Assembly: GCA_026873275.1 (NCBI GenBank)
Contig: JANTUC010000001.1
Location: 3,224,001-3,288,000, forward strand
Direction of reading: 5' to 3'
Length of the DNA: 64,000 nt
From: Pseudopithomyces maydicus
Lineage: Eukaryota > Ascomycota > Dothideomycetes > Pleosporales > Didymosphaeriaceae
The notes below the pieces were generated by a model. It was not told the origin of the DNA. It saw only the letters and a list, made by a program, of their open reading frames with translations, and did no database searches. This document shows positions 1 to 10,883 of this stretch, piece after piece. The translations under genes were made by a program, and so were the position numbers. The stretch's first letter is position 1, and each line of letters opens with the position of its first letter.

Positions 1-82
1 GGTGAAGAGCAAGTTCCCGATTGTTGTCGAGTATGCGGAGCGGATACACCGAAAGTGGTTCCCGGACTACGATATGTGGTGA
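1..82 (+). CDS. 3' end of an unknown gene, possibly GST/metaxin-like
   Basis: The window opens inside a reading frame (codons from base 2) that ends in TGA at 80-82. Only 26 residues are visible. The ending, with a pattern like YAERIH then WFPDYDMW, resembles the last helix of fungal GST-C/metaxin (failed-axon-connection-like) proteins, where a Tyr-Ala-x-Arg-Ile helix is followed by aromatic-Pro-Asp-Tyr. That link is inference from a short motif; the gene body lies outside the window. Confidence 0.4.
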   Translation, partial: VKSKFPIVVEYAERIHRKWFPDYDMW

Positions 83-445
83 ATTCTGTGATGGTCACAT
101 TGTATTTTAGTTTCATCAATCTATTATGAATAGCTATTAATATCATCGTGGTTCATCAATTCTTGATTATCTGCCAATGGTGCGATGACGTGAAACCCAT
201 CACGGTCGCTCCTTCCCCACGAGCTTGATCCACAAAAATACCGTAATAAATTGCATCTTCAATCTCGCTCCATTGCACGCTTAAAAAATGCAATAATAAT
301 CCTAAATATGAACCTCAACTCATCTGTATCGATCACAATGATGTCATTGGACCCTCTTCCAACCCCATCCACTCTCCTGCCGCTTCTCCATCCCTCCAAT
401 CTCCCACCCTACTGAATTCACCCCAGGTTTCAATTCTCACCCATC
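83..445. other. Intergenic: terminator of upstream gene and RidA promoter
   Basis: No gene seen. The first half is AT-rich (likely 3' UTR of the preceding gene). The last 90 bases before the ATG at 446 are pyrimidine-rich, as is common just upstream of fungal start codons. Confidence 0.5.
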
Positions 446-907
446 ATGCCTTCTCAGCGCAACGCTATCCACGCCGCCAACGCCCCACCCCCCAACGGAA
501 ACTACAGTCACGCCGTTGTTTCCGGTTCCACTTTGCACATCGCTGGTTGGATGGGCGACGACCCAGTCACAGGTGCCATAGTCCCCGGCGGTATCGAAGC
601 ACAGACTGTATGTCAACACGTCCCCTTCTATTGCTTTTCTGCTTCTACCTAGCTAGACCGTTTGCTGACCAGCAATAAGGTCCAAGCCATCAAGAACATC
701 AAAGCTTGTCTAGAGGCGGCAGGCAGTAGCTTAGATAAGGTGGTACGACGCAGGATATACATCATCGATATGAAGGAGTTTCGTAAGGTAGATAAGATAT
801 GGGGAGAGTGGTTCGAGGAGCCGTGGCCGGTGAGTACGTGTGTGCAAATAGGAGCATTGGCGAAGGAAGGAGCGGTCGTGGAGTTGGAAGTTGTAGCCGA
901 GATTTAA
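446..907 (+). CDS. RidA/YjgF/YER057c family protein (Rid domain)
   Basis: Two exons, 446-607 and 680-907, joined by a 72-nt intron (GTATGT...AATAAG), give 129 residues, the usual length of the family. Rid proteins are small trimeric proteins; the best known (RidA) hydrolyse reactive enamine/imine intermediates from amino-acid metabolism. Family marks are the N-terminal YSHAVVSGSTLHIAGW strand region, the central ACLEAAGSSLDKVV helix and the C-terminal KEGAVVELEVVAE strand. The catalytic arginine of true RidA, in a PARS-type context, is not present: the aligned stretch reads PVSTCVQIGAL. Deaminase activity is therefore doubtful and it may belong to another Rid subfamily. It ends 23 bp from the convergent HET gene. 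Confidence 0.88.
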
Positions 908-930
908 GGCCTCTTTTGTAGATACATAGA

Positions 931-3147
931 TCATATGATAGTTATCGTGCTCTTTGGTAGAGTCTTTATTGCTTTTGCATCTCGCCATCCTCGTTTGTGC
1001 TTCCATTTTAGTAGACCGAGTCGTTCATAGCAGTTCTCATGCGTTGGAGACCGGCCTAGAACAAGGCAGTATGAAGTCATGTCCTCGACGGAAAGGAATC
1101 CAAGATGCAGAAGATGAACTGGAACCGGGTGGGCCTTGCTACTTTTCTGTGAAGAGCTATTGCTATCGTTACTGCTGTCATCGGATATGTCGTATACGTC
1201 GCTATCAGATTCGTCACTACTATCCTCATCTTCGAGATCGCTGTTGTCGGAGTCATCGTCGGAAATATCGTCATCTGTATCACTGTCTTCTGTGTCGTCG
1301 GTGTCAATCTCGTCGTTTCCAGATGAATCAGATGTATCTTCCAACATATCTGTCAAAGCAGGCGACGAGCACTCAGAAGACCGGTCGTGTAATTTCTTCG
1401 AATGATTAACACGTAGGCGCACAACGGTCGATATACCGTCAAATGTCTTAGCGCACGTGAGTCTACCATCAGGCAGTACAGATATTCCACGGATCTGGTC
1501 AACCCCTTCAGGCTTCACTGTAATCTTTCCACTTTTTTGAAACTGCAACTTCGCGCGACGAACTATCCCTTTCAATCGTAGGAACCCTCCAGTCACTTCG
1601 CCGAATGGGCTAGTTGCTGATTTGAGATCTATATGAGATTCCACAGTCTCGACCGTCGAGCTCCATTCATCCGGTCCGGCGTCTTCTAGAAGCTCTACCA
1701 TCTCCACTGGGCTGTCAATCGATGCCCACGAAAATGTTGGCGCAAGATAATTCTTGGAGAAGAGTCTACTTGGGGACTTGGATTTCCAGAGTAGGTTGGA
1801 AGCAAGGCTATTCCGCCAGAGGCCTGCGACATACGTGCTCTTGGTAAATAATGCTATCCTTGACGCAAGGCCTGCTAGCGCAACCAGTCGATCTTTAGAC
1901 ATTGTGAGCTTCGTTCTTGTGTATCGCTGCAATAGCCTGCCCCACAACCTATGCGCTGATAGCTCTTTGATCGGTTTCATGCCCTCGTAAATCAACATTT
2001 TGTTCATGTCATCCGTGACCGGGTCTCCACATTCGCAATATCGACTTTTGCGGCATTGCCATTGCAGCTCTTCGCTCGTGAACGAAACCATTCGTCGTGA
2101 AAGTCTTGACTCTTGGAAGCACCAACCTCGGCTTTCTAAGGGATCCGCTGCATTGCTGTTGCGAATATAAAACTCGCGATGGTGACCCACTTCAATTACT
2201 CCACGAGACGCAATGAAAGGTACGCCGTGTTCAGAAATGCGCAGTGACTTCTCGCCGCCGCCATACTTTGGGTCTTCTCTAACAAATAGCTGCTGTCTCG
2301 GATTTGGACAAAAGTTTGTTGATACAGTAAGGTGGGCGTTTTCGTAGATGTCAGCCATTACCGCTGCTTGGTCCGCCCAGTCATCAGGATCATCTTGGAT
2401 GATGCACAAAGCGTCGATCCAGAGATATTCTAGTCCGAGCTTTTGGCATAGGTTAAAGACGTCTTGATGTAGTCTGGTTAGATTGTTCCATGGGATTTCG
2501 TTGTAAAAGCCATCAATCATGGCCTTCGTGAGCTTGCATTCTTGCTCGCCACCCCAGCAGTAGCTAAGCGCGACATACGCCGGGATCTGCACCGGACAGT
2601 CGACTAGGCTTACTTTGATTCCTTGGCTAAGCTTCAACAGCCGCTTGGGTCCCACCGTCGTGCTCTTCTTGCACAGCTGATGTGAGGTACAGCAGTCACT
2701 CAGCCGGGCTTTGATCCAGGCAGTAGCATGATCAATATCAGCCACCTGTATAGATTTCCGGACTGGAATCGTATCCCATATCGGATCGTCTGGGCGTAAC
2801 TTGTAAATTATTCGGTCTGCGTCACCAGTACCGTTCAGTATCGTTGGCGGATTATCAGGCGCTAATCGTAGACCGATTCTTTTCCAAGGGACGTCTGCAA
2901 TACAATCCATGATCAAAGTACAATACTGACAGCCTGCAGATGATCGTTCTTCGTACCTAGAACGAGGTAGTCTTTTCAACTCAGTTGAATCGTCGAAGTC
3001 TATATCAATGCGCTTTGGGTACGTGGCTGCCTTGGAAACGTCAAGGTGGCAACACACTTCGCATTCATCGTCCTCCCATTGCGGCTCCATTATAGTTTCC
3101 AGATTCTTATCTCTAAATTCCCCGAATTTTGATTCGCCCTGTGTCAC
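931..3147 (-). CDS. HET-domain (heterokaryon incompatibility) protein with acidic Asp/Ser tail
   Basis: Single-exon frame of 738 residues. The HET domain lies at about residues 187-350. Its hallmarks are YVALSYCWGG, then LGLEYLWIDALCIIQDD with a following DWADQAAVMADIYENA, and the later SRGWCFQE block. HET domains trigger a death response when unlike fungal individuals fuse; the exact biochemical output of this protein is unknown. Residues about 610-665 form a very acidic Asp/Ser-rich run, followed by about 50 ordinary residues at the C-terminus. A second in-frame Met (MEPQWEDDE) lies 19 codons in and could be the real start. It is divergent from the NACHT-ankyrin gene 590 bp away and convergent with the Rid gene. 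Confidence 0.9.
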   Translation of the reverse strand: MTQGESKFGEFRDKNLETIMEPQWEDDECEVCCHLDVSKAATYPKRIDIDFDDSTELKRLPRSRYEERSSAGCQYCTLIMDCIADVPWKRIGLRLAPDNPPTILNGTGDADRIIYKLRPDDPIWDTIPVRKSIQVADIDHATAWIKARLSDCCTSHQLCKKSTTVGPKRLLKLSQGIKVSLVDCPVQIPAYVALSYCWGGEQECKLTKAMIDGFYNEIPWNNLTRLHQDVFNLCQKLGLEYLWIDALCIIQDDPDDWADQAAVMADIYENAHLTVSTNFCPNPRQQLFVREDPKYGGGEKSLRISEHGVPFIASRGVIEVGHHREFYIRNSNAADPLESRGWCFQESRLSRRMVSFTSEELQWQCRKSRYCECGDPVTDDMNKMLIYEGMKPIKELSAHRLWGRLLQRYTRTKLTMSKDRLVALAGLASRIALFTKSTYVAGLWRNSLASNLLWKSKSPSRLFSKNYLAPTFSWASIDSPVEMVELLEDAGPDEWSSTVETVESHIDLKSATSPFGEVTGGFLRLKGIVRRAKLQFQKSGKITVKPEGVDQIRGISVLPDGRLTCAKTFDGISTVVRLRVNHSKKLHDRSSECSSPALTDMLEDTSDSSGNDEIDTDDTEDSDTDDDISDDDSDNSDLEDEDSSDESDSDVYDISDDSSNDSNSSSQKSSKAHPVPVHLLHLGFLSVEDMTSYCLVLGRSPTHENCYERLGLLKWKHKRGWRDAKAIKTLPKSTITII

Positions 3148-3737
3148 TTGTGAGTTATCGAGGGGAGGTGGCCGAAGTCAAGTGTGCCAAAAAATGTGAA
3201 AAGTGCACACATGGGGTGCATGCCCAGGTATGTGTACATGCACTCGATTACGCTAACCTAAATAGGAATGTGGCTCCAATCTTATGGTTTGCCCGAAGGA
3301 GTGCAATTTTTGTGCATTTCTTGAACTTATGTGTGAATGTCTTTCAATTCTTTCAATTTTGTCGTCGGTTGGTTCGAAGAGTGGTCCCAGAATGTTAAAC
3401 GATAAATCCCAAGATTTGTTCAAACCCGGCATACAAAATTTGGTCAATTGATCATGAATTCCAATTAACGTCGTAAGGACCTCGATCGATTGAACCAAAC
3501 TCATATCGAAGATAACCAGGGTGGTTCACATGTTGTTCGAGCTAAGGATGGGCAGTTTTGCACACGCCCTGAACTGTTGCCTGGAGCTGCCCAATCTCGG
3601 CGCTACATCAGCACTAGTCTTTCCTACTTATCCCCACCTAAGCATCTAAGAGCCCAACAACACACGTCGTTAACTTTGTACAGTTTGAATCGACAACGCC
3701 GAATCTAATCAAAACCTTCTCTCAAATCGTGTTAATA
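3148..3737. promoter_or_regulatory. Shared divergent promoter region (HET / NACHT-ankyrin)
   Basis: These 590 bases lie between the two start codons of divergently transcribed genes. Small frames occur on both strands but none has coding character. The sequence is AT-rich near 3240-3480. I recognise no specific operator. Confidence 0.5.
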
Positions 3738-6700
3738 ATGTCCGCAAATATGAGCTCGAATAGAACTAGCGAAGACGATGCAGCCGACAAAGAGTGCATC
3801 AATGCATTCAAAATCGACACCAGTCACGTCTTCCAAAAAGATAGAAACGCAAAGTGTGCTCCCGATACTGGACAGTGGTTCTTTCACCATCCTGAGTATG
3901 AAAAGTTTCAGAGTGCGAAAGGGTTACAGCTGCTGTTTGTAACAGCCGAAGCAGGTGGTAAGCATACTACTTGGCCCGCAATCTCAATTACAGTACTAAC
4001 ACCATACAGGGGGCAAATCTACCCTTATGAGGTCGTTTATCGACAGTCTTGATGGATCTCGCGATCGCCCCGTGGTTGCCTACTTCTTCTTCAAAGATGA
4101 CGATGACCAGCTCCGCAGCTATGAGGATGCGCTCAGTTGCATTGTCTACCAATTACTTATTCAAGATCGCAGCCTAGTCAAACATGCTAGAGAACCATAC
4201 GAGAAATACGGTCACGGAATTCGATACCAGAGCAAAGAGATGTGGAACATTCTACTTGCAAGTGCAGCCGAAGCACAGCGGGATCTTGTGTGCGTATTTG
4301 ACGCAGTGGACGAGTGCGCACCAGGAGGAAGACGCCAATTAGTATCTGATCTACTCGCTGCATCACAAATGGATTCGCAGTCGGCATCGTCTAAGTTGAA
4401 AATCGTTGTTACCTCTCGACCTTACCAGGACGAAAACCATCCATATACGAATCTTGAGTCATCCGATATCATTCGTCACTTGGCTGGCGAGAATTCTAAG
4501 GTGCAAGCGGATATTCAAGCTGTGATACATTTCAAAGCAGAGCAGCTGGCTGAGAAGTATCAGCTTTCGCAAAGCACGCTTGATGTTCTGATTCAAGTGG
4601 TCTCAAACCAAAATATCAAGACTAGGTCCTTTCTTGCCGTTCGGATGGCTTTTGAGCTTCTGGAGTCTCATACACTAATGTATAACGGTGCAACAGAAGA
4701 TACAATCCGCAAGATTTTAGCGGATATTCCGCAATCGCTCGGCGACCAATTTGATGCAATGCTCAACAGAAGCCCTAACAAGGAGCACGCTCGCCGGCTC
4801 TTTTGTGTCATTCTGGCCAGCCGTAAAACGCTTAAAATACCTGATCTTAAGGTTCTCTATGCTCTGACAGATCCGAGATATGACCAGGACGGAGGATCCA
4901 GTTCACCTGATGACCTTGAGATACCCAATGACGACGAAGAATTCAAACAGTTGATCCGAGCACAATGCGGCCTATTCGTAACATTTGTGCGCTCATCCAT
5001 TCATCTGTTCCATCAAACGGCGCGAGAATATCTCATGGCCCCGGGAGAGGATACCGAGGACCCCTTGTCTGATAACAGCTCACTGTCACCTAAAGCCGTA
5101 CAACACGAATTCGGTAATCAGAGCCACGGTCATTCGTGGAGAGGTAGTATCACTGAAAATGAAGCCAATCTGGTAGTACTCAAAGTGTGCCTTGAACTAA
5201 TATGTTCACCTACCCCCAAATCATGGGTCCTCGAAGCGTGAGATAAGCCATTCAGCATACCGTTTAACGTACAGAAAGCTAACATTGAGTTAGGTTCGAT
5301 GACTTGATAGCGGTTAATCGTATTGACAACAAAGCAATGGCAATACTCAAGGATAATCCCCTCCTCCAATATGCAGCACTCAACTGGTACGAGCATGCTG
5401 TACTTAGCGGTGACCATGGTTGGCATGTATTGGGTACCAAACGATACTCGGCGGTGCTAAATGTCAGTGAAATATCGTTCTGGGTATGGTTTCTTACTCT
5501 AGCCGACTATAAGTGTTCGCGTACAGTTCAGCCACAAGCTATCTTATCCAAAGTATGGGAAGTGGATTGTAAGACGGATATCAATTACAGTAGATACGGA
5601 GGATTTCTCCGAACCTCGTGTTTGGGAAAAGTGTTCACGATGGATACCAGGATAAGAGCTTTACTGGACGATCCTTCTCTTCCTCTGACACAAACCTCGT
5701 ACGTAGTACCACCCTGTTATGATTTTCCTTTCTAACCAGAAGATAGTGATTCTGAAACGACTTTGATGTGGACAGCTACCCGTGGCTACGAATTGATTGA
5801 CAAGTTTCATTTAGCACATAAAGAGTACCAGTACACGAGTGCTGTTCGGGCAGTGCAATGTTTTCAAAAGGGGCAGTTCGAGCGTAGCAAGCTCCTATCT
5901 AACTATCTATCAACATCGACTATGATATGGACGAGTGTTAGCGAGGGTGCAGAGAATGCACTAAAGAATTTCCTGACTGACATCAAGAATATTGACTGGG
6001 TTCACCAAGTTCCAGAACACATCATGTATCGACGGGAAATTTCTCGGGGATGGAGCAGCCTTGATGGAGAAGGAATCAGAAAACGTCGGGAAATAGGTTG
6101 GGCGGCACCTTGTCCACCAGCTTTTGCAGCCATATCGATAGCGATGGCAGAAAACACAGGAGACGAAGTTTTCGGTGTTTTAGCGGACTGGATTGAGAGT
6201 TCGGAAGATGCGAAGGACCTGGCGCAACAATTGTGGGAAGCAGGTGGCTTTATCAACCCCTCATTCTGTCGTCGTCTTGTCAACATCGGAGTTTCAATTG
6301 ATATCCGCCTATGGCCAGGCCAAAGAACTGCATTACAAATCGCGGCTGCACTCTGGGAGCACAAATCCGTAGACACACTAATTGAGTTGGGCGCAGATCC
6401 GACTTTACAAACTGCAGACAAACGCACCGCGCTGCATTGGTTTCTGTCTGGACCGGAAACATTATTCATGAGAGACGATGAATCTTTCATGTATGACCCT
6501 TACGCCAGTCTCTCAGCAGAAAGGAAATCTCGTCTTCTAAAATCACGTATTGTCTCTACGACAAAAGCTTTGTGTCGGGATTCCATGGGTCGGCCAGATA
6601 CCAATGGTATCTACCCACTCATGCTTTCTTCGCGAAACTCTCCTACGGCGACCAAAGCACTTCTAGAAGAAGGTATACAGGTTGATCAAATAGATCAACG

Positions 6701-8503
6701 AGGCAGAACCGCACTCATGCATTTCTTTTGTGGAGAATTTGTTGGTCGGTCGTCCAAAATCGTGAAGCATCTATTAGACGCAGGAGCTGACGTTCTGGCA
6801 ACCGACAAATCAGGACATACGGTCTTAGAGTACTGGGCACGGCAGCTGTTCTCTATGGATTTGGGCAGCATTTACCCTGGCTACAACCGATTCAACAAGA
6901 GCTTTGATGCGCTGATCAGTACCGGAGTTTTGATGGACGATGACGTTTTAATCCAGGAAACTTGTCATCTGTGTATCCCATTGTCGGCGGCTGTTAAACT
7001 TGGGAACACCAAATTATGCTGGTCTCTTCTCATGTCCGGAGCAGATCCCAACAAGCATGGGCTTACCAAAAAGAATCGTTTACCCGAAGATAGTGGAAGT
7101 GAATCCGGTGATCTCCAGGATCTGCATTGGAAACCGCTTTTAATGGCATTGAAAATCAAAGCCTACTCAACTGCAGCCCTCCTGATTGCTCATGGCGCGG
7201 ACGTTACGTACAAGACACCTTCACAAAAGAGGTCAAAGTCCAACAAGTATTCTATCAAGAGATGTGGAACGACGGCTCTACATGTTGCGATGGAATTCCG
7301 TGATATGGGCTACATGCCTAGACTAAATACTGGCGGCAGAGACAATTGCTCGTTTGGCGCTGTTGGTAATCCAGAATTCAAGGTCGCCAAAGTTTCACCC
7401 CATGCTGCATTGGCGGAGATGTCGTGGAAACATTGGGAAAAGTCTCAGATGTACCAGGGAAAATTCAAAGATGAGCCTTCCGATGTATGTGTGCTTCCTA
7501 CGTCATATATCTTCTGTAAGCTGATAGTAAATAGACGGAATATGAGGTACCAAAATCTAAGATTCACAATGACAGTACAGGAGACAAATTGCTACCGTAC
7601 GATAACGTCTCTGAAGAGATGCTCACAGGAAGCACAATAGATGACCCGCTTTTCTCAATCGTTATTGATAACAAACAAGAATCTTCAGCAAGACGACAAG
7701 CACTCATTGAAGTATTGCTCAAGAAAGGCGCCCCAGTGAACGCAGTAACTCATGGATGTGTAACTCCACTAGCGTGTGTACCAAGTGGGAATTTGGATCT
7801 CGCTCGACTGCTTCTTCGTTATGGTGCAGATCCTGACATTTCTACAAATGATGGAGAGACGCCACTCATGACAGCCGCACGGGGAGGTCATCATGAGATG
7901 GTGAAAATTCTCCTTGAAGCTGGGGCCAACCCTGATGCTCAGCTTATCGTTCCTCCTCTCGAAAAGATCGAATGCTCTCTATTCATAGATCGGAGTAATT
8001 TCACGTTCAGCGCATGCCAGGCGCCCCTCACAGCGATGGCAATGGCCGCAGAATGTGGCCATCTCGAAGTGGTCAAGCTCCTTCTTGAATACGGTGCAAA
8101 TCCAAATTTGCCTATTGTACATCATGCCCATGGAAGACTGCCATCCAAACGTAACCAGCGTCGAAGAGCACGAAGATATGGAGAACCCGACTCTTCCGAC
8201 TCAGATGACGAATTGGAACAATGGAAAGGCTATATCAGTGTCGGAACTGCGCTTTCGTGGGCTAGAGACGAAGTGCGTGAACTGCTCCTGCGCAACGGGG
8301 CTGATCCTCGAAGGGAAGAGCCGCGCCGAGAATGTGATTGTGCTGTCATTGAGAAAAGGAAGGAAAGGAGCTGGAATGATTCGGATGGTGAATACCCATC
8401 ACAGAGCGAGGGCGAAGGGACGGATTCAGAGCTGAAAAGGTTTAGATATGCTGGAAGAGGACGAAGATTGTTGAGGTGGGATGAAGATTCGGATAGTGAT
8501 TAA
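3738..8503 (+). CDS. NACHT-ankyrin STAND (NLR-like) protein
   Basis: Five exons, 3738-3957, 4010-5237, 5294-5698, 5747-7484 and 7535-8503, close in frame to 1519 residues. Introns are 48-56 nt, most with CTAAC branch sites. The first intron splits the Walker A motif, which reads AGGGKST at about residues 72-78 after splicing. Walker B is LVCVFDAVDEC near residue 167. Before the P-loop is the usual fungal linker (KDRNAKCAPDTGQWFFHHPEY). A winged-helix-like stretch (CVILASRKTLKIPDLKVLYAL) follows the NTPase. Ankyrin repeats occupy roughly residues 811-1452. The C-terminus is Arg/Glu/Ser-rich. Only about 30 residues precede the linker, so no N-terminal effector domain is present. Such proteins act as ligand-gated switches in non-self recognition; here the output would need a partner. 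The third acceptor (5746) is less certain than the others. Confidence 0.88.
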
Positions 8504-9247
8504 ATCCGTGAGTAATTAGTATGCTTGGATGATGGATGTGTGTAGTTTTCAATGACCGTTACCAATACTTGTATTGGTTGGGAGTGTTATCAAGGAGAGC
8601 TAGACTATATGTCCTCGCATAAATAGATTCGTACATCTAAGAAGCAGGCTGTTTGTCTGAATCTGCATGGGTACCACCAAGCTTAGATTGAGGAATAATT
8701 TAACATGTTACTTATAAAAAATAGATACTTTGCGAACCTTTGGAGGATTTTGAACGTGAAAAATATAGAAGCAAAGTAGACTCTAGATTGACAGCAGTGC
8801 AGCCATGTATGACAGAGACCTCACTTAAGGAACTGCCCATGTGCCCAGGGGTGCCCGGGCGCTACAATTGGCACGTGATCACATGCTGAGGGGAGCTAGT
8901 GTCTTTTCAACCAGCGCGCTAACCCCAGGCGCACTAGTGTTCAGTGTTGCCTCGTCAAGTATAGAGAGGCAGGTACAAGTCTTGATTGCTAAAAAAATCA
9001 ACAATCTCACGTATGCTTGGGCCTTCCACCACGATCGTTGAATTAAACTCAGTCTTGGAGCACCCTTCCAGTTATTTGGCTGTCTCAGCCGCTGTCTCGC
9101 TCAACTACTTCCACTCCTTTCTGCTGCCTAGCTTTCCTCACATAGCACGCAAGAGACGTGATTAGCTACCCAACTGCATCTCTATAAGCTTGACATAGCT
9201 GATACTGCGCTCTCTCAACCACGCCTCAGCAATAATCCAGTCCAATC
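8504..9247. other. Intergenic, AT-rich
   Basis: Contains the 3' UTR of the NACHT gene and the promoter of the OGFr-domain gene. A 66-codon frame at 8841-9041 has no coding character. Pyrimidine-rich sequence precedes the ATG at 9248. Confidence 0.5.
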
Positions 9248-10174
9248 ATGGCACTATACAATTCGAGTGGCCGATCTAGTCGACAACCTTCCATCGTGGA
9301 CTTCTATGACCCTCAGATCAATGGTACCGATGCAAATGGACGCACTCGAGCGCAGATCGTTGATTGGGGTAAGTCAAATAAAAATTTAATCATTCGACTG
9401 CTTGCATTGGACGCGATTTGTGAGAAGAGTACCGTGCTTACACATACTATAGACGACGACATGCTAGAACAATGCCATGACTACATTCAAGTCCTGTTTC
9501 CTCTACCTGAAAGCTCCATGTTCAGCTACAACGCACCGCAAATCGACAGTAACACAATGCAAACCTTCCGCTCCAACACTGATCTGCAGGTAGCTTTGTG
9601 TAGTGCGTTCGTCCGTATGCTGGCATTCTATGGATTTGAGGCCCGCGTAAACGTTGATTCGAAAGCCTCCCCAGGAAGTGCTGGCGACGATGAACATGCA
9701 CAGCTTCAAGAGCCAGAGAAAGGCAAGGGGAAAGCAGACACACCAGACGAAAAAGAGCCTTCATCGCAAGTCGACGACAGCTTGAACCAACATCCAGAGA
9801 CCCCCAATATGCTCAAGACACTCTCAGAGGCTCCATCAGATATGAAGGATATATGGCATGCAATCGACAGTTTCCACATTGTGCGGGGTCCCAATTTCGA
9901 GGAACGGTCTATGAACTGGTGCGTCCGAATCGATCACAACCATCTGCGCATTACGCGCATCCTACGCTGTCTACGTGTACTTGGTCTCCAGAAACAGAGC
10001 GAAGAGTTCCACAAGGCGCTTGGAGAAGTGTTTGATGATCCCAAAATCCACATTGGTGAGCGTTCAATGATGTTCTGGACACGTGCTGTTCGTGAGCCGC
10101 TGCATATCGCTCCCGACGGCAAGGAGTGCAGGTGGCTGAAGAGGTGGCAGGAGGAGAAGCACCAATTTGATTAG
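9248..10174 (+). CDS. OGFr-domain (opioid growth factor receptor-like) protein
   Basis: Exons 9248-9368 and 9453-10174 encode 280 residues. The 84-nt intron starts GTAAGT, ends ACTATAG and happens to be open in frame, so an unspliced reading of 308 residues is also possible. Splicing joins the upstream Trp to DDDMLEQCHDYIQVLFPLPE, which is the diagnostic OGFr_N motif. Further family blocks are the rML.FYG-type segment (VRMLAFYGFEAR) and the C-terminal HNHLRITRILRCLRVLGL. A charged Glu/Lys/Asp-rich insert lies between these blocks. In animals the domain belongs to a nuclear peptide receptor; its fungal role is unknown to me. It is convergent with the complex I gene. Confidence 0.85.
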   Translation: MALYNSSGRSSRQPSIVDFYDPQINGTDANGRTRAQIVDWGKSNKNLIIRLLALDAICEKSTVLTHTIDDDMLEQCHDYIQVLFPLPESSMFSYNAPQIDSNTMQTFRSNTDLQVALCSAFVRMLAFYGFEARVNVDSKASPGSAGDDEHAQLQEPEKGKGKADTPDEKEPSSQVDDSLNQHPETPNMLKTLSEAPSDMKDIWHAIDSFHIVRGPNFEERSMNWCVRIDHNHLRITRILRCLRVLGLQKQSEEFHKALGEVFDDPKIHIGERSMMFWTRAVREPLHIAPDGKECRWLKRWQEEKHQFD

Positions 10175-10427
10175 GTGGTCAATTTTGTTTCTAGGGCGAA
10201 CCTGAGGATGCCCATGGGGCGGGCGCATGATATTGGCTGTATAAGTGGCCAGAGCATTGACCTTTCTGGTCCACGGCTGCCTTTGACAAGACCGCAATAC
10301 TAGCAAACATGCCGGCTGCTTTGTAGGATCAATTGGCACTCTCTGAATCTGAACATTCTCCAATTGACACTCCGTTACTTCAGTCTTCGCATTCCTTATA
10401 TATACACTTCGCCTATCATCTCCTCGC

Positions 10428-10883
10428 TTAAAACTCCGAGATGGTGTCACCCCTCCGCTTGCCGCGCATCTCCCACTTGCCCTGCCCACCGTTAGTCCGC
10501 TGCATCTAACCCTTCCCACACTTCCCAACTCACCTCGGTCATGTATCCCGCGACTCCGAGCACAGCCGGCACAGCGACGACGTATGCGAATGTGATCCAA
10601 CCGGTTCGGGGCGTCCAGCGGAAGTACTTGTGTCGGTTGACCGTCATTTCTGGCGGGTGTTAGCTCGGTTTTGTCGCGCGATGCGCCACTCTGAGTCTGC
10701 AATTGGAGGATACGGTTCGCGATCAGGGGCGGTATCCGGAGCGAGAGGGAGGCGTACGGTTCCACTTTACGAGAGCGGGATCCAGTTGGATCGCTGGGGA
10801 CGGAGGTTAGCATTGCGAGCGATTGAGCGGAGGGAGGCGGGGGTGGGCGCACTGGAGGGGTTGTGGGGGCCGAATCCCGCCAT
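10428..10883 (-). CDS. Mitochondrial complex I small subunit, NDUFB4/B15-like
   Basis: Four tiny exons, read 10853-10883, 10758-10793, 10534-10649 and 10428-10481, join to 78 residues with a stop. Introns are 59, 108 and 52 nt and have GCTAAC/ACTAAC branch sites. The product has the arrangement of the fungal B15-like subunit. It starts with a short N-terminus, then LDPALVKWN, then MTVNRHKYFRWTPRTGW. A single membrane helix follows (about ITFAYVVAVPAVLGVAGY), and the end is GKWEMRGKRRGDTISEF. It would be an accessory membrane-arm subunit of NADH:ubiquinone oxidoreductase. No exon is long enough to stand out as a frame, so gene finders may miss it. It is divergent from the GST gene. The assignment is from motif memory; the exon phases agree exactly. 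Confidence 0.85.

Noticed and set aside
954..1409. 151-codon plus-strand frame
   Set aside because: Antisense of the HET protein's Asp/Ser tract, which generates open Ser/Arg-rich frames on the other strand.
10064..10852. 262-codon minus-strand frame
   Set aside because: It runs through two introns and out-of-frame exons of the NDUFB4-like gene and lacks any conserved sequence.
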